Position numbers and translations under genes: made by a program. Of a stretch of 64,000 nt of DNA, positions 9,700 through 20,600 are shown in pieces (the first letter of the stretch is position 1; each line of letters opens with the position of its first letter). This DNA comes from Pycnopodia helianthoides. Lineage: Eukaryota; Echinodermata; Asteroidea; Forcipulatida; Asteriidae. The stretch covers positions 5,671,491 to 5,735,490 of the forward strand of contig CM063246.1 of assembly GCA_032158295.1 (NCBI GenBank). The letters are read 5' to 3'. The notes under the pieces are model-generated. The model was not told where the DNA came from and did not search any database. It was given only the letters and a program-made list of their open reading frames with translations.

Positions 9700-10440
9700 A
9701 CAGATTTGATTTCAGAAAAAAATGTACTTCGTTTGACGTGTTTTCTCGTTCCGATACGCGCGAGACTTGTACAATATATTGTCACAGCGAGTGGACCGAT
9801 ACTCTGCGTGGTTTTTGCCATTTTACATATTCAGTTTGTAGACGAGAACTGTTGTCTTCGTTTACATCCAATTGTTTCGAATTTTATTGTGATATGGCAG
9901 TGTAATGGACAAGTACTAATAATATAAGTAAAGATATGGCCTTGCCCTTGCATGATTATTCCTGCAGCCTTAATTACTGCAGCCGACAAATTGGGTCTGG
10001 ATGACTTTCGCACTCAGCATTTTATGTGAATTTGGGAATACTTTGGTAATATCTAAATCTAAAATGTTGCGTATTCTCCTCAAAATGTCAGCTCTCGAGT
10101 TATACGATGTGGGCAGGAATGACATTAAATGAGGTTGAAAGAAGCAAATTGTTGCATAGTATTGTACACCATTTTCCATCAGGAAGACGCTTTTCTGAAG
10201 ATGTTTTTTTTTAACGGCGTACGGGACTGGCCACATGCAGTGCAGTGACAATACTGTACTGACAATACTGTACTGCATGCAGTGCAGTGACACGCAAACA
10301 AGGCACGCTAGCTCTGGCGGCCGTTGTGCGGCGCAAAGTACGGAAACACGTACACAGTACATGTAGCCATACATGCGCAGTGTGTAGTACATACATGTAA
10401 AGTAATGCAGTGGCTTTTTAAGCCATGCATTGGCTTTTGT
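9700..10440. repeat. Inverted partner of 40195-41370
   Basis: The reverse complement of this stretch matches the interval inside gene 2 intron 2. Shared items include 'GTCACAGCGAGTGGACCGAT', 'ATTTTAGATTTAGATATTAC' (minus sense), a GCATGCAGTGCAGTGACACG segment and the 'CGGCCGTTGTGCGGCGCAAAG' segment. An internal ~550 bp present at 40310-40868 is missing here. Open frames on both strands translate alike in the two copies but match no family I recognise. Confidence 0.75.
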
Positions 10441-11327
10441 ATTCATACTTTAATAGGGAAAACCCATCTACCCAAGTGACGAAGCGTTGACAACAATTTG
10501 TTTAAAACGTGAAGGTAGAATTCACCCCCATAACAACTAGGTGCAGAAACTGAGTCAACCCCACAACAGCGGCCCAGGGCCACCTGTAGACATGTACAAT
10601 ACATAGTTATTGGGAATGACTGAATTCTGCCAAACTGTCCATACCGTAAAAAAATGCAACCTTGGAAACTGGGAAACTTGACGGGGATATTTGGTATTTG
10701 AGTCACTGTCCCACTTCTTGCTTTTCCTTGCGTCGTGACACTATTCGATCCTTATACATTAGCTCATTATATCTGAAGTAAGTTCCTACAGCTTTCAGTT
10801 TAGTCCCTACTTATTCACGAGGTTCATTTTGTTCTATAGGTTAAGATAAGGCATACATGTAAGCTAGTACGGTTTTGAGCTACAGATATGTTCTACTTGG
10901 GTCACCAGATGAATACTAATTAGCCACCCTTCCCTTATACATTTTACAAAACCCTTTTCACAGTCCTGCCAAATTCCTCTGTCCACCCAGTCCACACATT
11001 CAAGTCCCACGGTTCCCACATTAATGACCACCATTCAGTGACCAAAACATAGATGTCCTCAGCCTGAGTTGCTCTCTGTATACATGTACATGTACATGTA
11101 CCTCATATCAAACTGTTTTCATTGAGGCACAGCGAAAAGTGCAAAGCGCGCACGCGCGAAGACTGATTCCGGTAGAAAACACGCCCTATGCTAAGTGGCC
11201 TCATCTGTCCTGGGGAAGAAAAAAAACCCGTCTCCCGCACAATGTACATTCCGTAAACAAGCTGTTTAAATTAGCGTCCACTATTGAGAAACCAGACTAA
11301 ACGGTTTGGCTCAGCTTGGACAAGCAC
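10441..11327. other. Upstream flank of gene 1
   Basis: No coding exon seen. Contains a TACATGTACATGTACATGTA run (11081-11101) and GC-richer sequence (11130-11190) before the gene 1 start. The promoter and any 5' UTR of gene 1 probably lie here, but no TATA box or initiator can be assigned with confidence. Confidence 0.4.
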
Positions 11328-11699
11328 ATGATCATGCTTCTCCCGTTTGCTTTGACCTTGATGTTGCTGATGATGACACCCGAGTCGCTAGTGACCGGGT
11401 CGAGTTGTATCCGGTCCCATGGAAGCCTTTTCCATCCATCCCAACACCACGCACTGACCGGTCACTCGTTCCTGAATCAATCAGGGACAGTTCGGACTCA
11501 GTGTATGATGCTTTGCGTGAGACACCGTCTGTGCTTGTCATTCAATCACAATGACATAAATGGCATGTGTCAGCTCAACGACGCTAGGAAAGAGGAATTT
11601 CCTGAAAGTTACAAACAAGATGATGGATTTTCCTATTTTGACAGATTGGTATCCAGGTCTTGCGGATCAGTGGAAACCACCACAGAGGCTGACAAACAA
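11328..11699 (+). CDS. Gene 1 exon 1: signal peptide and PAN/apple domain
   Basis: ATG at 11328 (a second in-frame ATG at 11334) opens 124 codons ending exactly at the donor GTAAGT (11700). Residues 2-~23 are strongly hydrophobic with a small-residue cleavage region (TGSS). Cysteines at 27, 59, 63, 69, 81 and 112, with 'CMMLC...C.SFNHN...CQLND' and 'DGFSYFD', give the PAN/apple spacing. The first ATG is chosen because the frame upstream has no better start and the signal peptide begins here. The donor leaves phase 0, matching the linker exon. Confidence 0.85.
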
Positions 11700-14600
11700 G
11701 TAAGTAATGCATAAATATTATCAATTAAATGTGTTAAAACTCGATTTAATAAATGTGTAATTATGAACAAATTTATGGTACTTTATTCTTGATGAATCAC
11801 ATACTAGTCTATTGCGATCGTCTATTGTATTTTTATAACAACGCGGCGTGGCCAAGCGGACAAGTGAACTAGACTCAAGCTTTGGTGTTACCAGCAGAGT
11901 GCGGGTTCGAGTCCCAGTCTTGAGTCCCGTCCTTCGGATTGGAAGTATAAAACCGTAGGTTCCGTGTGTTGTTTAAACTATTTCTGTGACGTCACTCTAT
12001 GGATAAAAGTGTTGATTATTTTACGAATATACACACAACTGTAGATTTGTTACAAACTGAAGTGAATTGTTCAACTGGAAAATATCTTTCAACATTAAAA
12101 GATAACATGATGTACATCAAAACACATACAAAACTAGACCTTAAGTGTTTGTAGAAACAAACACTAGGTGTTCGGTTATCGCTGATAGGGTCAGTGTTGT
12201 GTCAACGCGTGAGCTATTTCACTAATTTGAACTTTGGTGCTATTATTACTGTTTTGTTGTGTGCCTAACAAGCTACACGCTTTAGCAAAAGTCTAAAAAA
12301 GCACGCGATCAAAAGCCTGACATTTAATTGTTAGCGAGGTTTGCATGGACGGCTGTTTTAGAGACTAACAAAATCAGGTTGCGTGAACCTTGAACAGAGA
12401 CTAGAGTACAAGCATGTTTGGACATTTGCCCTTTGCGGTCAATAGAACGAAAAGCCGCTCACAATGCAACCGGTATATATTACGCATTGTGTGTGTTTTC
12501 AGTGCTGTTATTTTTCCGCGGTTTAACAGCGGGTCAATACGTACCCGATTTCAACCGGAAGTGAAGGTCAAATAGGTAACATCTCTGTGGCAAAGTTTGA
12601 GACCGCTTATTGACCTACAACATGGTGTAACATTTGTGAGTAATGTATGTGTAAAAAGTATGGATATTTCTTAAAGTATGAAATTTGAAATTTTCAACTT
12701 CCGGTTTGAACAGGAAGTCAAGGTCAAATGAGGTCACACTTTGAGTAGCAACTTTGCGTAAGATTTTAAAAATACTACAGGGTCTTTCACATGGTTCAAA
12801 GATCTTATGTGTGGCAATTATAGTTCTTCAGATATGAATTTTTTTCAATATTAAACATTGATTGAATGTTATGACGTCATCGATGACGTCATCGATGACG
12901 TCATCATCCCCAAAACCTTTACGTCTAAGTACATGGTTAGTTCAAATGCGATGAATATAAAAACAAGTAAATGGAACGAGCGGATCTGGTTAGGAAGCAT
13001 TATACCTCCATTCGATGGCCGTAAAATAATTTCCTAAAGACTGTCGTTTGCAAAGGTAACTCTAGCGGGCGCTACATTTATTTGGGATGGATGTGGATCA
13101 CTGATCTCTAAGAATGCACCAACGTAAACTTGGGACATAGTTGGGACATTATGATACAACTGTTCAATGCGTGATTCGTAGGTACACCTGTACGTATTCC
13201 ACGAAGTCCAAACTGCGCCGGAAAAGGGTAAATCTATTGGGTTCACCCTATAAAGGCAGTTGTTCATGTGAGCTTTCCTTCGTGATGTGAGTGCAGTTGT
13301 GTGAAATACTTTTTTTGGCCAAAGTAAACATTTTTAACGGGCACCTCATTTTATACGCTGGGCGGATTTCTAATTAGCCCTGGCGGATTACTATTTCGTC
13401 CGAACCCTTGTCCTTAGCACTTTACAGAGTTTTGTAAAAAAAAATATAAAGAATATAAAACAAATGAAATAATAAACTACAAGTCAATAAACCCCAAATC
13501 AAAATAAATAAATAAATAAATAAAAACACAGGCAAATCCCTCGGGTGTGTGATTCGATCCCATGACATTTGAACTGCTAAAGCAGATGTCTCACCACCAG
13601 ACCACCGAGGTAGTGTGTCTTTGATGACCGATAATAGTGCTACGTATTTGCGTGGATTAGGCTATGGAGCTCCATGATTAGATGATTAAACCATTAAACT
13701 AACAAAGCCTCATGCCAAATCAGGCTTGGTGGACTTTCTGATCAATCAACCGTCTGATCAATGGAGCGGAACAGCCAGCCACAGTGCTTTTTGATGAAAT
13801 GATGAGGAGTTAATATTGAGATAGGCCTATCAATTTTTGAAATTTTCATCTTCCAGTTTGAACCGGGAGTCGGGGTCAAATGGGGTCACACTTAATGTAT
13901 CGTTTGTTTAGTGTTCAGTGCCCTTTCCGATAATGTATAGATTGTAAAGATCCAATGGTTGGTTCTCGAGATATGATTTTTTGAAATAATAAACTTTGAA
14001 TTAATATATTTCAATACCCGATGACGTCATATGACGTTACTAAAGCGGTTTCATCTCCTAATGGATATCTAACTATGTGAAGTTTCAAGTTTATATGTGC
14101 TTAGGAAGTGTGCTTTTGTTAGCGGAAAAGCGACGGGGAGAAGGAAGAAGTATTAAGAAAAATTATAACAAATTCGAAGTGTTCGGATTTTTGGCCTGAA
14201 TTAATGAGTCATCTGTTTTCAAGTAAAGCTGACTGGAGTGAATGTGACCTGTGCTGTTTGTTATTGTGAAAACAGAATGAATAGCTATTAAAGAATCTTT
14301 TTTCTAAGCGTTTTACAGAACTTCCAGTTTCACGGTTATGAGTTAGGGTTAGCAATCCGTTATTATGGATTCACAATCCGTTGTTACAGATTTTTCAGAT
14401 TTAATTCCAGTCAGTTATTAAAAGCCATACAAATCACTAGAGCAGGTGGACATTTCAGTGAAGCCTCCTCTTATATTCCTTGGGAAAGTTTGCGGAGGAA
14501 GAACAACATATAACCTGATGTAAACATTGAGACTAAAGTATAAGTAGTTCTTGAGATATGATTTTTTGAAATTTTCAACTTCCGGTTTGAATCGGAAGTC

Positions 14601-17600
14601 AAGGTCAAATGGGGTCACACTCTGTGTAGCGTTTTTTGAGTTTCCAAAGGCCTTTCCGATAATGTATGGATTGTGAAAATCCATTATGTAGTTCATGAGT
14701 AATGATTTTTTTAAATAATAAAATTTGAATTAATGTAATTCAATACCTGATGACGTCATCATGACGTAACTGAAGCGGTTTCATCTCCTAATAGATATCT
14801 AACTATATGTGAAGTTTCAAGTTTGTATGTGCTTGGGAAGTGTGGTTTTGTTAGCGGACAAGCGACGGGGAGAAGAAGAAGAAGTATTAAGAAAAAAAAG
14901 ACTTAAGTTTTTGTTCTAACAAAAACAAGGTGTTCGGAAGACACGTCACCAAATTAACAGAGCTGGTGAAAAAAAACAGAGGAAATTTGGTAGACATGTC
15001 TTCAAAGTAACATTTTTGAAATAAAGCTTAACTTGAAAACTGATGACGTCAACGCGACGTCCTTATAGCTAGCGTGCGTTATGAAAGAGGGTCAACTAAT
15101 ACGTGTGCTTTAATGCCGGTTTTGACCAGATGTAAAGATCAAAATGTTGTCATCTGTTTGCAAAAGTTTAAGCAGGATCATATATCTACAACCTGATGCA
15201 AAAATTATGCTGAAATGATTTATAGTTTTTGAGATATCAATTTCTGAAAATGTTCACCTTCCCGTCTGAACTGGAAGTTAAGGTCAAGTGGGGTCATAAT
15301 TTGTGTAGCGTTTGTTGAAATTTTAACGATCTATCCGATGATGTGTAGATTGTAAAAATCCAATATGGGGTTCCGGAGTTATGAATTTTTCAAATGTTAG
15401 ACGGACTATCTTTGGGTATGCAATATCGATGAAACAATTAACAGCGACGATGTATTCCAACATGTAGCTGTTCAGTGCAATGCACACGTAAACTTAACTA
15501 AACGTGCAATGTACAGGTGGCTGTACAGGTAAAGCGTATTTGTACAAGTGTTCTTTCACTATCGTGCATCGTCAATGCGGGTCAACTTAAACGGGCGCTT
15601 TTTCGACCAGATGTAAAGATCAAAATATTGGTATTGCTGTGCAAAAGTTTGGGCAGACTAAACGTTCTACAACCTGATACAAAAATCATGCAGAAAAGTT
15701 TATTAGTATTTAAGATATTAATTTTTGAAGTTTTTAACTTCCGGTTTGAACCGGAAGTCAAAGTCAAATGGGGTCAAGTTTTGTGTAGCGTTTGTTACAT
15801 CTTCAACGACCTGTCCGATGATGTGTAGATTGTAAAAATCCAACATGTGGTTCAGGAGTTATGATTTTTACAAATATTAAACTTAGATTTATTGTAATTC
15901 AAAACCCGATGACGTCATCATAACATCATCAAGTTTGTGTCGGCTTGATATTGAGGTTCAATTGTATTATAAGTTTCAATGTTCAATTCGATTTCAATCT
16001 TGAGTTATGCCCCAAAATTGAAATTTTTCACGAAAAAACACAAAGGCAAACTTTGACCTTCCGGTTCGACCGGAAGTAAAGGTCATGAGATTTTGGCGTA
16101 AACTTTTCAAATGTTGTCCCAGTCTTGATCTATCAGATGCCCAAATATGAACATCATAGCTTTCCAATTGTTAATTCTACAGCAAAAAGCAAATGGGACC
16201 TTTTAAACTTTAAAAACCTTGTAATTTGACACCTGGTGACGTCATCATGACGAAATTAAAAACCGTTTCATCTACTAATGAATATCTAACTAAGTTTCAA
16301 GTTTCAAGTTTATGTGAGTTTGGGAAGTGTGTCTTCGTTAGCGGACAATCGCCGTGGAGAAGAAGAAGAAGTGAAAAAAAAAAAAAAAAGGAAAAAAACA
16401 AAAAAAAACAAACAAAGACAAGAGGTGTTCGGAGCAAAGCTCTCCGAACACCTAAAAAACAAAACTAGAGCTTAAGTGTTTGTACGAACAAACACTGAGG
16501 TGTTCTGCTATCAAAGGGGTCAGTGTTTAATTAATCAATGAAAAGATTGTTGATAGCTTTTGAAATTTCACGGAAAGTACATTTATTACACAGGAAATAA
16601 ATGCAAACGTTAATACTTAACTTCAGCTTTTCAACCGGAAGTCAAGGTCAATTGAGGTCACACCGTGTGTAGCGTTTGTTTATTTTTGGAAGACCTCTCC
16701 AATGATTTAAGGATTGTAAAAATCCAAGCACGGTTCATAAGTTAAGAATTTTTCAAATATTAAACTTTATTTCAGTTTAATTGAACACATGATGACGTCA
16801 TTATGACGCCAAGAAAGCGGTGTCTTCTACATGTGAAGAGCTAACTATGTGCGGAGGTTGAAGGTTGCGTGATCTTGCGAAGTGTGTCTTTTGTTATCTG
16901 GCAAAAATGATCACATTTGGATTTGACCAACACAGCCCATACAGCCTTGCTCTATGCATAGCCAAATGCCAAATGGACTTTGCCCCCCTGTGATCAGTAG
17001 AGCGGAACAGCCAGCCACAGTGCTTTAGCACTATACACAGTTTAAACGCGGGTAATCACACTCGTGGGCTTTAACGTCTGATTTCGACCGGAAGTTAAGG
17101 TCAAATTGATATCATTTTTGTGCAAAAGTTTGAGAAACCTACAACCTGATGTAAAAATTGTGACTAAAGTAAAAGTAGTTTTTGAGATATGAATTTTTGA
17201 AATTTCAACTTCTGATTTGCACCGGAAGTCAAGGTCAAATGGGGTCTAGCTTTGTGTAAGGTTTGTTAAACTTTCAACGATCTGTCCGATGATGTGTCGA
17301 TTGTAAAAATCCAACATGCGGTTCACGAGTTATGATTTTTTACAACTATTAAACTTTGATTTATTGTAATTCAAAACCTGATGACGTCATCATGACATCG
17401 TCAAGTTTGTGTTGTCTTGATGTTAAGGTTCAAATGCCTGATGAGTTTCAATGTTCAATTCAATTTCAATCTTGAGTTATGCCGTAAATAAGCCCGAAAG
17501 TGATGTTTTTCAAGAAACAAAAACCAAAGGCAAACTTCGACCCAGGGTAACGACCCAGAAGTAAAGGTCATACGATTTTTTCAAAGATTGCCCGTGTCTA

Positions 17601-20600
17601 GATCTATCATATGCCCAAATATGAATACTGTGGCTATAATATTCAGAGACATACAGGCATTGGCATGACGTCACTTTTGGCACTTAAATTTGCTTGTAAT
17701 TTGACACCCGATGACGTCATCATGACGCCATAACTTCTGTATCATCTGCTAGTTGCAATCTACCTACATGTGAAGTTTCATGTTGACTTAGGCCCCGCAA
17801 CTATGCGTTTTTTTGTCGACAAAGCCCTGTGAGAAGAAGAAAAACTAAAAAAAAAAACAACTAAAAAAACGAACAAAAACAATGAATTGTTCGCGCTGTT
17901 GCACGAACACCTCAAAAAAAAAACTGGAACAAAAACAAGAGGTGTTCCGGGCAGATTGCCCGAACACCTAAAAAAAAAAACGGAACAAAAACAAGAGGTG
18001 TTCCGGGCGGATTGCCCGAACACCTAAAAAAAACCGAACAAAAACAATGAGTTGTTCGCGCTGTTGCATGAACACCTAAAAAAAAAACGAACAAAAAAAA
18101 GAGGTGTTCAGGACGGAGTGCCCGAACACCTAAAAAACCGAACAAAAAACAAGAGGTGTTCCGAGCTATGCTGCGAACACCTAAAAAAAAAAACCCGAAC
18201 AAAAACAAGAGGTGTTCCGAGCTGTGCTCCGCAATAGGTCCGATAAAATGATTACATTTTCATGATCTGCATACCAGCATATCCGAGCCCCCCCCCCGCC
18301 CGTTTACGTCCAATAGTGGACGGTGAAAAGAGAAAAACATTAAACCCGGAAGTTACAGACCCTACAAGGCTGTCGTCCTGCAAATTTACGGCTATGGAGT
18401 CAACAGTTAAGGGATAGGGAAGAACAGCATATCCCTTAACTGTTGACTCCATAGCCGACGTGTACTGCAGAAAAAAAATCGCTGTCGGCCTGACGGCCTC
18501 CGCATGCGGACAGTAATACGAGTGCGGATGACCTGCGCATAGTAGTAGTACGGGCGTCGTGCGATGTGATACACACATTATGCACAGTACGTGTTGGCAC
18601 AGTGGTGTACAGTAAATAGGTTACGGTGAGTTTTACGGCGTCTTTTTCGGAGTGAAAACTGCGACTGCCTTGAGCAAGGCTAATACTGACCCAGAAAAGG
18701 GTCAGGCCCCACCAGAACTGGAATTTTGCTTTGACATGCCTCATTTTGGTTTCAAATAGATTAAAAGGTCAATATCTGTATTAAAAAAAAGTGGGGATAA
18801 GAGATGATTTTAAAATATTCTTTGTGAGATAAATATTTGATGAATTTACGTAACCAATAACAATATCACTTGAAAATGTTGGATATTCATAAACAATGCA
18901 AGAGCGCAGCGTGAAGCTAAAACAGCATGTGGACTGGGGCCTGCTCAAGGGCACTATAAGAAAATTGAAGAAGACGCTCGTCGCTGGTACAATCTGTTTT
19001 ATTTTACTAGAATAGAAAACAAAAGTCATTTGGCGAAAAAATGGAAGTGTGCGAGTGTTTATCGTAAAGCTTACTACGACAGGTTGGAGTCGGAGAAAAA
19101 GTCTGACAAATAGATGCTCTTAGGTGCATCCCAATTCGTTGGTTTCGGGCCATTTTTGAGAGCCCCGGGGAACGATTCTCTTTGATGTATACTCAGCCTT
19201 TTGGGGTTATCTTCAGAGCCAAAAGTAGTTGCAAACTGTAGGTTTACCACTTTCACAGCAAACTACAACATTCTTCATTACCCTCTTCTTTAGTTTGTGT
19301 GAACAAAGTATGAAATCACGGCCTGATTACATATTATAAAAAAATTACATTGTACCACGCGTCATAATATGGTTTGTTTTCCTCTACAGAATGGTCGTGC
19401 TACTGAATCCTTCGAATCTTCTACTCATGACAGCCAAGGTAATAGTAGGAGACCAGCCTGTAGGTCCCGTGACCAAATTCTGGGAACAAAGGTTTGAAAG
19501 TGTTTTTGTGTTCCCTGATGAATACCAAACAATTTGTACTTGGGCTGCCCCCTTAAAAATGTCAGGCATTTCCGGGAGGGGTCAACAAAGGTCATACGGG
19601 GGTCAAAATTCAATCATATTCCAATCGCGTCGATTTGCATATCAAACTACTCGTCTAGTCATGAGGATTCCAAAAATGTATGGTTTGTTATACCTCCAAC
19701 CATTAAACGGCGCCATGGTCAAAATGTTGAAAGGTCAAGGCACTTTTGACTGGCAGTCAAATTCACCAACATCCGATTTAAATGTTTTTAGTGTCTTATA
19801 ATATGTTTTTTGACATGGCAAATTCATCTAAGCAACTTTTAAAAGTAAAACTGGTTGCCATAACCTTGAAATTTCAAAATGGCTTAAAAAGTCAACATAA
19901 AATGATTAGTCAAAAACAAAAAAAATCCCCCAAACCCATGGATAAGAAATTATTAAATGTTTGTCCCGAAACGTCACGAACAATTGAAAAACTCCATTTT
20001 AAAACAAATAATGATTTTTAAACAAATGGATCGCAAACTAGCGAGATAACACACACGCTTTCATGCTTGCGCTGCAGCTGCAAGCATGGATCGCAAATCG
20101 TATGCAATGATGTGCATAGCGTGTGAGTATAATACGTGAAAGTATTTACGTGAAATGACTCTGAAGAAACCTTATAAAAAGAAGTCTTTAACAGTGTAAC
20201 AATTTCAGTAGGTTTCTTTTCCTACTTTTTATTTATTATTTACTCACCTGTTTGATATTCAACTCTCCATTCTTCCAAGCATTGTACAGTGTTTCGTTTC
20301 GATAGTTCCCGTGGTGCTCAGAGCCGCTATCCCAGGTCGTGTTAGTCCACAGATCATACAGCTTAATTCCCGTACCAGCAACCCCTTTGAAGACCAATTG
20401 CCAGGGCTTGAATGGCAATTGGTCTTCAAAGGGGTTGCTGGTACGGGAATTAAGCTGTATGATCTGTGGACTAACACGACCTGGGATAGCGGCTCTGAGC
20501 ACCACGGGAACTATCGAAACGAAACACTGTACAATGCTTGGAAGAATGGAGAGTTGAATATCAAACAGGTGAGTAAATAATAAATAAAAAGTGTGGTAAA

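Larger units (their letters stand above)
12138..18240 (+). repeat. R-repeat array (three tandem modules) in gene 1 intron 1
   Basis: About 6 kb made of one repeat family. Module heads carry the hairpin AGTGTTTGT-ACGA-ACAAACACT followed by GAGGTGTTC (near 12145, 14905 in variant form, 16475). Bodies repeat a unit with: inverted ACTTCCGG...CCGGAAGT, AGGTCA-4nt-GGGTCA, a 'GATGTGTAGATTGTAAAAATCCA' segment and GATGACGTCATCATGACG. Modules end in GAGAAGAAGAAGAAG plus an A-rich tail and GGTGTTC hairpins (16425-16455, 17878-18236). No ORF of any transposase or RT is seen. Inverted copies occur at 36885-39322 and pieces at 52075-52885. Short open frames here are simple-sequence artefacts. Confidence 0.75.

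Noticed and set aside
11306..11554. Alternative plus-strand frame overlapping gene 1 exon 1
   Set aside because: It lacks a signal peptide and Cys pattern and cannot be spliced in frame with the linker exon.
17778..18237. Overlapping frames rich in Phe/Cys or Lys over the R hairpin array
   Set aside because: They arise from the tandem A-rich hairpin units and have no non-repetitive content.
12138..18240. CRISPR-like regularly spaced repeats
   Set aside because: Repeat units are hundreds of bases long with diverged copies and no spacer structure; the organism is eukaryotic.
19391..19801. 136-codon plus-strand frame
   Set aside because: It starts inside the linker exon in the wrong frame and reads through the splice donor into intron.
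20236..20505. Minus-strand open frame identical in protein to exon 3
   Set aside because: It is the inverted arm of the palindrome, not a second gene. It has a mirrored donor but no partner exons on the minus strand.
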